This document shows positions 23,268 through 33,888 of a stretch of DNA of 64,000 bases, in pieces; the first letter of the stretch is position 1; each line of letters opens with the position of its first letter. Both the position numbers and the translations under genes were made by a program. The DNA is from Cladorhizidae sp. MBARI D1340-BT2 (lineage: Eukaryota; Porifera; Demospongiae; Poecilosclerida; Cladorhizidae): NCBI GenBank assembly GCA_028752905.1, contig JAQNBH010000004.1, positions 9,056,559-9,120,558 on the forward strand, given 5' to 3'. The notes below the pieces were generated by a model. It ran no database searches and was not told the DNA's origin. It worked only from the letters and a program-made list of their open reading frames with translations.

Positions 23268-23362
23268 TATAGTTCGTACGGTGGTTTGCTTTTGTGTCCA
23301 TGGTGGTTTCTTTGTTCATGGTGGTTCCTTTTGTGTCCATGGTGGTTTCTTTGTTTAGGTTA
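23268..23362 (+). repeat. Short tandem repeat CATGGTGGTTTC
   Basis: TGTCCATGGTGGTTTCTTTG-type units occur about three times over 80 bp. Confidence 0.7.
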
Positions 23363-23424
23363 AGCACCAGCTGTAGGTCCTCTATCTTCCCATGTTACAG
23401 CATTCTTGCTGAAGGGGTGTGGCT

Positions 23425-23970
23425 GTGTGATGACTAAAGGGAAACCGTGCTCCTCACAGTTTACTGCAGAGCACTACCAAGACGTGAGAGACCAATGTGC
23501 ATCACTGAGCAGAGAACAGGTAGATATGGCAATCCTGGGACATTATGGCTAAAATTAATGATGCAGACACAATAGGGAAAGGATCACACCACATTACCAC
23601 GGCAGAGGTCCAGGATAGTCTTCTATCACCATGGTGTGAGAATTTACAAGGTCACCTTCCATATGCTGCATAGTATGGGTACGTACATGTCATACTATAC
23701 TGTGGGAATGTACCATAACACTGCAGGAATGGCCAGATTTAATTCTCTCAAAACCCACTACACTGCTGTGGGTCTGACCATAAGAGAACATGGCAGCTAC
23801 AACAGTCTACCTCACAACACACTGCCTTTGGCTGTCACCAGTCTGGTTCCTCACAAATTTTGCAGAGATGAATGCAATTCTCTTGCCTGGGCGCATTCCT
23901 GGGTACAAACGTGATGACCTTCAGCTACTCTACCTTCCATCACTACCAAGAAGGTATACAATAATATACA
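23425..23970 (+). pseudogene. Relic of an uncharacterised TE-associated metazoan protein
   Basis: Broken frames line up as AEHYQDVRDQCASLSREQVD / MAILGH (about 23462-23545), FYHHGVRIYKVTFHMLHSMG (about 23622), ARFNSLKTHYTAVGLTIREH with LPHNTLPLAVT (about 23732-23835), and NFAEMNAILLPGRIPGYKRD (about 23858). I recall this order (helical start, FYHxGxxVCxxxFxxLHG, LxxHYxxxGLxxRxHGN, AExNAILLPGRIPGYKRDD) from multi-copy uncharacterised proteins of cnidarians, sponges and fish. The function is unknown to me. At least three frameshifts are present. Confidence 0.55.
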
Positions 23971-24194
23971 CAGTCAGAATTATTATTATTATAGTCATCT
24001 TCACAAAGTCAGAATTATAGTCATCTTACATTCCCTTAGCAGTCTGTGTGGATCATGTACAAGGGGTCTTGTGAGGAGTCCGATCAGAGAGCAATCAAAC
24101 ATAGTAACTTTTGCACACTTTGGCGGAAGCTGGCACCCCACATAACAGTCATGAAGCCAATGTCTGACCTGTGCTGGGTGTGACAGCAAAATTA

Positions 24195-24270
24195 ATATAA
24201 TGGTAAAAATCCCGCATTACAAGCTTGTGTAAATTTGATACCTACTCAAACCTATGAGTAGGTATCAAAT
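24195..24270 (+). repeat. Perfect short hairpin and GCATTACAAGC repeat
   Basis: ATTTGATACCTACTC and its exact inverse GAGTAGGTATCAAAT form a 15-bp stem around a short loop at about 24234-24270. The preceding words (GCATTACAAGCTTGTGTAAA) recur imperfectly at 24844-24890, and inverted near 25028. This suggests a small repeat family. Confidence 0.6.
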
Positions 24271-24293
24271 TATATATAAAAGCATTGAAAATG

Positions 24294-24490
24294 AGGAAAA
24301 CGGCAGTGGAGGAGAAGGAAAATGCGGTGGTGGAGAAGGAGAAAACGGTGGAGAAGAGGGAGAAGGAGAAAACGGTGGAGAAGGAGAAAACGGTGGAGAA
24401 GAGGGAGAAGGCAGTGGAGGGGAGGGAGGTGGCGGTGGTGGAGAGGGAGAGGAGGAGGTAGATGAGTGGTGCATAACAGAGGCATTTAAA
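24294..24490 (+). repeat. GGAGAAGG-type low-complexity repeat, Glu/Gly-rich frame
   Basis: Imperfect GGTGGAGAAGGAGAAAAC units keep a Glu/Gly-rich frame open. A GTAAGC donor at about 24491 and a TTATTGTTGCAG acceptor at 24546 would join it to a second frame (KSDNGKYCMASSSRQKLEL) that ends at a GTAAGT near 24642. This may be part of a decayed gene, but no domain is recognised. Confidence 0.4.
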
Positions 24491-24649
24491 GTAAGCCTTA
24501 GCCCTGTCTTACTTTTTCATTTTACGCCCATTTTTTATTGTTGCAGAAATCTGACAATGGAAAATATTGCATGGCCTCCTCCAGCAGGCAGAAGTTAGAA
24601 TTACTACTGAAATCAAAAAATTTAGAATGTTTATTGTGCCCTGTAAGTT

Positions 24650-25040
24650 AAAAGGAGACTCTCATCGAAAAGTCTTTATTCTTTGATCATCCTGCAGTTG
24701 TGCAGGCATAGGAGTATAAACGCATTAACGTACTTGAAACACATAATATGTCCACCATGGAAAAGGGACGATGCCAACATTGGAGGAAAGGAGGAATTTA
24801 TGCATCCACTGATGTTGAAAATCACTGAGTAAGTATATAATGGTGCATTACAACCATGTGTAAATTAGAAACCTACTCAAATCATAAAGGTAAGGTCCTG
24901 CATTACAAGCATATGATTTAATCTTGATACTGCTGGGCCTGTTAAGGCCACCGCTTATATTACAGCACTGTGGGTGTATGTAACAGTAAGTAACGTGCAG
25001 CTTTCCATCTCTTGAACTTGACCTTTGTAATGCGTACATC
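24650..25040. other. No identified gene
   Basis: AT-rich sequence with copies of the GCATTACAAGC-type repeat and no motif-bearing ORF. Confidence 0.4.
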
Positions 25041-25094
25041 ATTTATAAAGGTACGTCATCAACTAACTGAAAATTAACCCACGAGCTATTTCTG

Positions 25095-25385
25095 GTGAAG
25101 ATTGCTAGGAGTCTCATTCTGCAGTCTGTACTGACTGAAGAGCACCTTGACGGGAACCTTCTACAAGGCAATGCAGAGCCGCTCCGCCACAAAGGTAAGC
25201 ACTTTATTGAGCGCCTACCCCATCGAAGCAATGGCCAAATCCGCCAACAGACGTGCAATCGCTGCCATAAAAAAAGGGGAGAAAGAGGGTCACAGCATAT
25301 TTTGGATGCAAGACTTGCAAGGTTGCATTATGCATTTCACCGTGTTGAGAATTCTACCACACTAAAATCCAATACGTCACCTACC
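25095..25385 (+). pseudogene. piggyBac transposase C-terminus (Cys-rich) relic
   Basis: The frame reads RHKGKHFIERLPHRSNG and, after a frameshift near 25280, FGCKTCKVALCISPC, a stop, and EFYHTK. This matches the end of piggyBac transposases: G-R-H-F, a CxxC..., CxxCxxxLCxxxCFxxYHT zinc-binding tail. The upstream catalytic part is not visible in the preceding 500 bases. Confidence 0.6.
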
Positions 25386-26689
25386 ATAGATATCTTGTTC
25401 TCCATATTTGTCAGTTATCCCTTTTGATCGAATTTCTTGATAGTATCTTCCAGTATTGGAAGCTTTTTTCACCTGTATAGTAAGAATATTATCCAAACAT
25501 GCTTGTGAAAAACCCCACAATACTAGCAATGGGTTGTCTGCTTGGCAGCTAACTAGCTATAACCTCCGCGTGTACAATAATAACAAACAAAAAATAAATT
25601 TCAGGAGGGGAGGGAGGGTATGAATGAATAATGAATTGATGGAATGATTTGTTCGGGCTCATTGTATCTTCTATAGCACTCCATAGACTAACTATTACAT
25701 TCACACAATCACCATTGCACAGCTCAATACTGTTCATGAAATTATGTCATGCAACTCACACAAACATCTGGATGCTGTGCACACAACATATTGGGGAGAA
25801 TTCAGGATGCTGGTCAAGCCAATTCCCAGAAGCCTTACAATTACACAGCATTAGATGCAAAGCACATCCTTTGAGATGCCCACTAAGCGTAGGATAATTG
25901 TCCTTTGGGAGGCCATTAACTAAAGCCAAAAGGCATAAAAATCGTCAAAAATGCATCTTCTTACGACATTGAATTCAATGGAGCCACAACTAATATCAGC
26001 ATCTAGCAATGAGTGGCAATGATGCCTGTAGCACTGCTGACATTGCACTGCTGCCACTGCAATCCATGATTAAATGCTCTGAAAGAAGGGTTGCGTTCAG
26101 CTATGATAGCATGGACTATTCCTTGCATTTTAGTAAGAACATTAGCATCCATTCCATCTACCTAGTGGGTGTATGGTTGGAAAAAGTGGTTGAATGTGGG
26201 TTATAGATAGCACACAACCACATCTCGAAGGTACCAGAGGACTATATGTGCAGCTCATCCAATTACAGAAAAAACATTTACAGAGAGCTTTGTCTTCAGA
26301 AATTGCAAGATTGGAAACATCGACCATGTAGGTAAGAATTTTAGACAGTTACACTTTTCTTCATCACGTTCAATAGAATTCCAAACACAAACAATCGTGG
26401 AAATTGCTACCATACTCACTTAATGTGCTGCAGGTGAGCAACCCAAACTCTTTGCAGTTTAATCTATAATGGAAAAGAAAGGAACATTGGGCCATCGCAT
26501 CCCATTATGCCTTTGGGTGTTGAGGTTACTACCAATGCATGACTTGTCTTTGGTTGTTGAGTTTACTGCCAATGGATGTCTTGTCATCAAGTGCACAGCT
26601 GGTTATGTAGAAGCCTCCATATGACGACAACCAAGCCTTCAGAGTGGATGGGCCTCAATTGCACAGCTAAGTCCACAGACAGTACAGGC

Positions 26690-27366
26690 GACAAAAGATG
26701 CTCAAACTTGTTCGATGATTTTCAGCCGACATTTAAAAAACGTCCTTCTATGTTTTGACGTTAGAAAACACTATGCAAAGCCAGTCATTCTCACCGTTCA
26801 GTTCCCTTGCATGGTGGTCACTCTTCTGGCTATGTCATAGAGGCTCTAGACAAACCCTCTTCTCATGTGACGTGGGTGGTGTGAACCATTGTGAAAGTAT
26901 CTATCCATGTGTCTTTTTTTTATATTTTATTACTGTATATTGTCGAGTCTAGATTGTCATCCTCTCCTCTCCTATGCAGTGAGAAGTCAAGGAAAGGAAA
27001 CTGGTCATTCCTCTCAACTACAGGTCAACTTCATTGTAGACCTGAGGCTGTTCAGGTGGTTTAGGAGTCATTTTTCTATCGCTCTCATAGTCGCTCTCAT
27101 AGTCGCTCTCATTACTATGCAGAAAGTATCATTTTCCCCCTTCATAGGACGTGTTTTGTTGTGGTGACTCCAAGGCCAGCTCCCCAAAGAATTCCATGCA
27201 TATGTTGGGCACTAGAGCCGAGACAGGGGAACCCATAGCAGCTTCTTTACTCATTTGTAGAAAAGTAGATGGATTTCAGACAAATCTCTAACAGTTCAGC
27301 AATTCCATCAGTCAGAAATACAATTCTTTCTTCTTTCCTCTAGGGTCTCATCCTTCAACATGTTAT
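26690..27366 (-). pseudogene. PLE reverse transcriptase relic (catalytic part), copy A
   Basis: Minus-strand pieces in order are KDETLEERRKNCISD, GIAELLEICLKSIYFSTNE, MSKEAAMGSPVSALV with ICMEFFGELAL, NDTFCIVMRA, LLNHLNSLRSTMKLTC, HHPRHMRRGFV and SLYDIARRVTT. They match the Penelope RT path: GxAMGSPVSxxxANIxMExFE, the YVDDTFxI block (degraded here), HLNSLRxxIxFTxE and SHHPxxxKRGxVRSLxxRA. The catalytic DD is destroyed and there are several frameshifts. The upstream RT part lies beyond the hAT at 30919-31105. Confidence 0.8.
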
Positions 27367-27791
27367 CAGTGGAGTAGGAACAGGGGGGGCCGGGGGGGCC
27401 AGTGGCCCCCCCAATAATTATGGAGGGGGGGCCTGGCCCCCCCAATAAAACTAACATGAAAGTAACATGTAAAAAAAATATCAATGAATCTGTTACTATA
27501 ATATTAATACATACTAAGTGGTAGTAAAATATTATTTTAGTAATGGCTGCAAAGCACCATAAAAATCAGTGGATATGAATGTGGGGTGGGGGGGGGAGGG
27601 GAGGGGGGGGGGGGGGTTAGGCACTACTCAATAAATATTGGGGAGCCACTCCATCCCCCTTCCCCATCAGTCTGTACATACTGTAGTGCTATCCCAAACC
27701 ATAAACCACCCATGTATGAAAGTGTTAATCATTAGTAATTAGTCAAAATCACATGACATACTGATAGCTAGCATGCAGTAGCTGGATAGCC

Positions 27792-30222
27792 ATGGCCAAG
27801 AGGAAAAGGTGCTTTGAGAGTGGGCAATCTAATTTGACTTCATTCTTCAAATCAAGAGTACAACCTGAACAAGGTGAGATCATAATGTTTAGCTACCTAG
27901 GTACTCACTTACACTTCATGTTCCAGGAGATGAATCTGACTGTGACATTCATTCAAACTGACAGTGACAATGAAGAAAGCTCTGACAAACATTTTGAAAG
28001 CCATACACATCCATCTTCAGGTAGTAGTGGCATCTCTCAAATGGAAGTTCCATGTAGTGGTAGTTCTCAAGATCCTTCAGCTTTGGTTCCAGGTATCAGT
28101 ACATGTAATGGTTCTTGTTGTACTGGTTCTGAAATATCACAACCAACAAATCTTACAATATTGAAGAAAACTGAAAGGTCTTTTGGTTCTGTTGGAAACG
28201 CCCGTAAGAGATCTTTTGGGGCTTCATGGTATAAGCAATATCCATGGCTTCACTTGTGCTGTTCAGAATTTAAGGTGTATTGCTTTTATTGTAAGCTTGC
28301 TATTAAGTTAAATGTGAGCGTAGTAAGTATAAAAGCTGATCCAGCATTTTCTACTATAGGATTTTCCAATTGGAAAAAGGCAATTGATAGGTTCAAAGAT
28401 CATGAATCCTCTCTTGCTCATAGAGATTCGTTTGCAGCTTTCATTGCTTCAAGAAGTTCTTCTGTTAATGAGCTGATGCTGAAAAGTTTAGATCAAAACC
28501 AAGCAAAACGAAGATGTAGCCTACTTCAACAACTTGCAGCACTACATTTCTTGTTGCGACAGGGCATATCTATTCGAAATGACCATGCTGGTGGTTCCAA
28601 TCTGAGAATAATGCTTAAAAGTGTACTAAATGAAAGTTCATGGGTATGTGAGAACAAGTACCAGTCACCCGAAATCATAAATGAAATGATTGAAATAATG
28701 GCATAAAGTATTACGTTCCTTACTGTCAGAGGTGAATTTTCAAAGCTGGTTCTCACTTATGGCTGATGAGACAAGAGATGTTGCAAATCGTGAGCAGTTG
28801 GTTTTATGTTTGAGATGGGTCTCAGAAAACTATGAAGTATTTGAAGGTCAGGTTGGCCTTATTCAAGTCGATAATACCAGAGCTGAAACCATCTATTCAT
28901 CCTTCTTGTACGTTTAGGCATACCATTTCAAAATTGCCGGGGTCAGGCATATGATGGTGCCCGCAATTTTCAGGGACATGTAACTGGTGTAGCTAAAAGG
29001 TTTACTGATGATAATGCTGCATCAATTTCTGTGCATTGTCTAGCTCATTGTGTCAATCTCTGCCTACAAGAAGTAGCTATATAGAAGTAGCAAGTCTATC
29101 AAAGAAGGTTTGAATTTTGCAATGGACATAATTCAGCTAATCAAGTATTCTCCTAAACGGCAAATTATTTTTTAAGCTGTCCAGAAGCAACAAGACTCCT
29201 CCCCATCCACTTCTGGGATTAGGAGCCTATGTCCTACCAGGTGGACTGTTCGTACTAGTGCAATCATAAGCAATTATGAAGCTTTGCGGGAATGTATGGA
29301 GATATCATCTCATGGCACAGATGACTGTTCAAGGCATGCTAATGGTATCCTTGCATTGATGGATCGTTTTTCAATATACTTTGGTCTACAATTTTCAATT
29401 TTATTATTCAGCATGACTGAACAACTATCCATTCACCTGCAAGGAAAGGATACTAAAGTGGAAGATGCGTATTTTGCAGTGAATATGTGCATTAGATCAC
29501 TACAGCAATTGAGGAGTGATGATAGTTTTCTAATATTTTTTGATTCAGTCAAAGAAGAGGCATCAAGAAAGTGTGATCCACCTGTCCTTCCTCGACAGAG
29601 ACAGCTTCCAAGGCGAATTGATGATGGTACAGCTCAGCATGTGCATGCCTCTGTAGAAGATTTCTACAGAAAAGAATATTTCCAAGCAATTGACAGTGTT
29701 ATAGGAGATTTAGAGAATCGCTTTTAACAAGGAAACTATTTGCTGGTTAGAAAGTTGGAAAACTTGCTTCTTGATTGTGCCAATGGGAAGGCTGTTTTAC
29801 TGCCTCAAGAATTATTCAAACTTTACCAAACTGATATTGATTTTGAGAAACTCAAATTACATTTACAAATGTTACCTGATGCCATAAAATCTACAGCTCT
29901 AGATGGCATTCAGATTCAAGGGTTCAAACTATTTGTGATATCTTCAATGCACATTATAGCATCAAGTGTATGCTGACAGAAGTGCATAAGCTTTTGAGAT
30001 TTACTTGACAATACCTGTTACAACAGCTACAGCTGAACGCAGCTTCTCTGCTCTCAAGTGCATAAAAACGTATTTGAGAAACTCAATGACTCAACAAGTT
30101 TAAACCACTGCATGCTTCTACACATTCACCGGCAAAGAACTGATAACCTTAATCTATCTGAAATTGCGCAAGAATTTATCGATAGGAATGAAAGGAGAAG
30201 GAACTTCTTTGGACGCTTTTGA
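27792..30222 (+). pseudogene. hAT transposase (TTF zinc finger, DUF4371, dimerisation domain)
   Basis: The first frame (27792-28706, 304 codons) starts MAKRKRCFESGQSNLTSFF and carries the TTF zinc finger (SFGASWYKQYPWLHLCCSEF, VYCFYC, HRDSFAAF) and RQGISIRNDH, the start of DUF4371. After a stop it continues LMADETRDVANREQLVLCL (about 28756), NCRGQAYDGARNFQG (about 28934) and VHCLAHCVNLCL. Frames at 29284-29727 and 29740-29976 hold the middle. The end shows the hAT dimerisation block (FSALK near 30049, LNHCMLLHIH, LNLSEIAQEFIDRNERRR) and stops after FFGRF at 30220. At least four breaks are present. Confidence 0.88.
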
Positions 30223-30329
30223 CTCTATATATAGCTAATTGTATTTTTTCCTTAATACTGACCTCAATCATATTACAATTTTTGCTGCCCTACGTGATAG
30301 CTAATGGTATAATATATACTTGTGGTAGC

Positions 30330-30900
30330 AATCAGGGGGCATACCCAGGATTTTCTGAAGGGGAGGACGCTGCAATTTGACTTTTAATATTCTAAGATGT
30401 CGAATGATTTGTTCAAGGAAAGATTTTTGAGGGAAACAGGTGAAAAAGCTGTGTGTTTTGCGGGCCGTAGGTTGTCATGGGAGGGGGGAGGGCAGTTGGT
30501 TAGGGGAGGGGGCTGCAGGTAGGGGACTGCAGTTATTTGGGGGTGGTGGCTGCAGGTTGTTGGGAGAGGGGGAGGGCGCAGGTGACTGAACATCAAGGGC
30601 CAAACATTTCCCGAGATCTATTTCTAGTTTGTTCTTTAATACTGAATTGTGAATACTAGAACGTTCTGTGGCTAAGTTCAACCCTGTAGCTAAATTCTTC
30701 AGAGCATTTGTTATTACTTTACAGAATGGCTATTAGTCCTCCAGAATGCATCAAAATCAATCTCAGAGCATCATCGAAGGGGGCATCCCCCAGACCCCCC
30801 TACCTACATGCTTTAGCACTCCCTCTACATCGATACTGACATTGAAATCCCCCCCCCTCAAAATCATGTGTCTCTTTAGACTGGCCCCCCCAATATGAAA
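30330..30900 (+). other. 3' non-coding part of the hAT, G-rich
   Basis: This contains a second hAT-like terminus word (AGGGGGCATACCCAGGATTT at about 30336) and G-rich GGGAGGGGGGAGGG tracts at 30479-30570. A small nested non-autonomous element is possible, but I could not fix its other end. Confidence 0.4.
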
Positions 30901-30918
30901 CATCTTCCTACTCCACTG

Positions 30919-31105
30919 GTTATGTATTACCTCAACTGCCTCTGGATAAATCAAAACCAAGTAGCATCTCTTCAACCTTTTGACTACACCCATACAATAT
31001 CCCGGTCTTTCATATGTACACCCATACAATATCCCAGTCTTTTACTAATGAACTCCCATGTGCACAAAAAGATTATCCAGCCTTGTCTAACCTCAAACAA
31101 ATAGC
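30919..31105 (-). pseudogene. PLE reverse transcriptase, upstream part, copy A
   Basis: The minus frame reads VVKRLKRCYLVLIYPEAVEV and joins VIHNMLKDE across the hAT insertion. The same joined sequence is uninterrupted in copy B. It encodes the stretch before the catalytic RT blocks. A 30-bp internal duplication (ACACCCATACAATATCCC twice) is present in both copies. Confidence 0.65.
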
Positions 31106-31869
31106 ATAAAAGATGGAGAACTGCTTCACTGAAACAGAACATAGGGTTCTCATAGTAAATTCGGTGAGCTGAAATTCTGTCAAAAATAAATAAGAATTTT
31201 TTTTCCCTTTAAGGCCAGCTTTGCCCATTATTTTGAATTTTTTGACAATATTTGGGGGGGGGCGGCTTATATCCTTTCTAAACATCTGTACAAACTGTCT
31301 TTAAAATTTGAAAACATTTGGATGCACAAGTCTCTAGTTATGGTGGATTTTATCCAAGCTCTCACTTACATTCACTTTGAAAATTGGGATCAAGTGTCGT
31401 TTACGACTCCAGCCATCAAAAAATTCGTGCGCGTTTTTTTAAGTTTACGCACGCGCGTTTTGAGTGTCTTTTTATTATTATTTTTTATTTATTTTTTATT
31501 TTTACTGTGCCAAAGTTGACGCACGGGCGGGGGTACACGTGGGAAATACCACGTTTATACAAGAAGCATCATTATGGCAACACTGAGGTCCATTGCTCCT
31601 GCTGCATTTGGAACTACTGAATAGGTTATGGGCTATCTGAACAGTAAGGGTCTACTAGCGATTGATTTTTCATGTTCCAGGTAAGATAAGGTCTATCTTT
31701 TTCATGTTCCAGATAAGACATCACATAATTATAATACTATGTTATAAGACATTACATAATTATTATACTATGTTATACCCGTGTATAGGTGTAGTACTTC
31801 AATGGTGATGAGGAAAAAAAGCGACCTGAAGGATGGCAAAACTTGGGCATGCCCTAGTTGTAAATCTCT

Positions 31870-32262
31870 TTGATCAATTCGGCATGGGAGTTTTTTCTCC
31901 AAATCGCACATGGTCTTCAGACATGGCTCCTATTGATATATTGGTGGGCGAGACAGTACCCTGTATTGGATGCAGCAGATGAGTCTGGCTGCAGCAATAA
32001 AAGTGCAATAAATGTGTACCAGTGGCTGAGGGAAGTGTGCTCTGCAGCACTATGTCGAACACAGATTGTGCTTGGTGTTGGATCCGTTATTCAAATAGAC
32101 GAGTCTCACAGTTCACGCACAAACCGAAGGTATCACTGTAACATTGATATACTTGAATGGATGATCACTTTCGGTATTGACTGTTTAGCATCATAGAGGC
32201 CGCCCACCTACTAAGGAGACTTGGATTTTTGGGATGGTTGACACGGTGCATACGCCTGCTCT
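31870..32262 (+). pseudogene. Merlin transposase, N-terminal part
   Basis: The plus frame shows YWWARQYPVLDAADESGCSN, NVYQWLREVCSAAL and then VIQIDESHSS, which has the first catalytic Asp of the ISXO2-like DDE domain. After stops the segment 32199-32262 gives RPPTKETWIFGMVDTVHT with PALG. A GT follows PALG directly, and PALG should continue to YMQVVDKRD at 38362. The piggyBac therefore probably landed in an intron whose acceptor is now CG instead of AG. Internal stops make it inactive. Confidence 0.8.
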
Positions 32263-32481
32263 TGGTACACTTAACCGATTGAGCGCCATAAGCGCCATAT
32301 GGCGCAAAGGGAAATCGGACTCGCGAAAAAAATTATATAAAAATATATATTTGAACCAAGTGCCAAATTCTTGTTGCTGCACATGCCCAAAAGAATGCTG
32401 AATCATTCTAAAAACGTCATTTACACGTGCTGCTATATGTGCCGGACGCGCCCCGCTTTTTGCTCATAACTTCGGTTTTCA

Positions 32482-33440
32482 AGATGGCGAGGATGCTTTG
32501 TTTTGTACGAAGTAACTTTTCTTCTTTTTGACGACGACACTAGCGGCTCTGGCTCGGATTCTGGTGGGAAAGAAGGCCAGAGATATATGCTTACCATGGT
32601 TGTGCCCTGGATCCCCTGGCTCTAAGTCAAAATGCTCGGGTGGAAGGATTTCTCGATGGTATGTTTGTTTCTACCTTAGCGCTTGGTTGCCATTGTATTC
32701 CACAATCTTCTGAGATAATTCGCTAACCAAACTGTAGCCTATTCTTGTATTTTTTGAGGATATAAATATTTCTAACGTAGCAGTTGAAGAAGATTAGTTA
32801 TAGCCATAAATGTAGGTTGAGCTTTTTTATTACTCATCAAATTTGAATTTGAATTTTCAAAAAAAACGTTCGTATAAGGTTTATGTTATCAACTTTTCTT
32901 TCTTGGCAGTCCGTTGGAGATGAAGGTCATCCATTGTTACCATCTACTTGTGGGAGCTCTGGACTTAGTGTAGGTTGGTACAAAGAGTTACTATTATATA
33001 TTTCCTTTCAGCCTCTGAAGAAGAGAGTGACCATTTGAACACTCCTTCCTTACCATCTATATACTGACCCTCCATCCTTATTACCATCTACTGACCCTCC
33101 ATCCTTATTAACCATCTACTGACCCTCCATCCTTACCATCTACTGACCCTCCATCCTTACCATCTACTGACCCTCCGTCCTTACAATCTGCTACAGGGGA
33201 CTCTTCTGGAATAAGTAAGTTATCAAAATTGATATTTGAATATTTATGTGTTACAGAGAATGTGAGGTGTGGTGCTAGAGTAGAGGTTCATGTAGTACTA
33301 ATAGTCCACCACCACAAGGTACCGGGCCCAGTCCCGAGTTTGTAGTAGTAAGGCTCGCTCATCTAGCACTAGTTATCAGATAATACCAGTCGAAGGTCGC
33401 TGGGGGGGAAAAAAGACAATTCTGGCCCAAACTCAGCTTT
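32482..33440 (+). pseudogene. piggyBac transposase, N-terminal acidic region
   Basis: Pieces such as DDDTSGSGSDSGGKEGQRY (about 32530) and a Ser/Pro-rich repeat fit the disordered N-terminus of piggyBac transposases. The repeat at 33040-33190 is a tandem of about six ACCATCTACTGACCCTCC-type units encoding LPSTDPPS. Start and exact exons are unclear, and a frameshift follows the first ATG at 32482. Confidence 0.45.
33040..33200 (+). repeat. 24-bp tandem repeat, about six units
   Basis: Units read ACCATCTACTGACCCTCC with ATCCTT, with small length differences. It lies in the predicted N-terminal region of the piggyBac transposase. Confidence 0.85.
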
Positions 33441-33888
33441 GCTCGGTGTAACAAGTTCGTTACTAGGTGCTTTTTATCTTTTTTTTTTACTATTGACGTG
33501 TGGGACCTCCATGTGAGAGAGACTAATATGTATGTTTCTAGGGTGGGGCTCCCCCATAATTGGCATGATATAGTGCTTGCCAGAATTAACTTCCAAAAAT
33601 TATTTGCCACATAACTTTTAATTTATTATAAATATCAAAAAAATAATGCCATTTTTGAAATCTGCACTACAAAATCCATATGGAAACAATTTTTCAGACC
33701 TGAAACTAAAGATTAAAATTTGACCAATCAAATCCATTTTCCGTGTTCAGTTACTATGGAAATAAATGACTTTTAGTGGCGCACGCTTATTGCATATTAG
33801 TGCGGAACTTTGTGTTTGCGAACAGTTGTGCGAGGCAGAAGCTGAAGTTTATACGAAGAAGTTTGATCTGTTGTTAGAAGAGTTTGGA

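Larger units (their letters stand above)
27367..30918 (+). mobile_element. hAT transposon inserted in PLE copy A
   Basis: The left end starts CAGTGGAGTAGGAA and the right end is its inverse TTCCTACTCCACTG, followed inward by GGGGGGGCC-type blocks. A 5-bp duplication GTTAT flanks it (27362-27366 and 30919-30923). Copy B of the PLE has the single empty site GTTAT at 63595-63599, which proves both borders. A 5-bp duplication is shorter than the usual 8 bp but is reported for some hAT groups. G-run microsatellites lie at 27586-27616. Confidence 0.92.
25571..31205 (-). mobile_element. Penelope-like element, copy A, interrupted by a hAT
   Basis: This segment (without 27367-30918) matches copy B at 55676-63888 closely over its whole length, starting at TGTACAATAATAACAAAC and ending after AATTCGGTGAGCT. 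On the minus strand it encodes a PLE-type RT relic. Copy A has the uninterrupted TA site (26683-26684) where copy B carries a 6.1 kb element. The part 25600-26600 has matching but unidentified ORFs. Confidence 0.8.

Noticed and set aside
24254..24598. Glu/Gly-rich protein-coding gene
   Set aside because: The open frame follows from GGAGAA repeats. The possible splice to a second frame leads to no known domain, so only a low-confidence note is kept.
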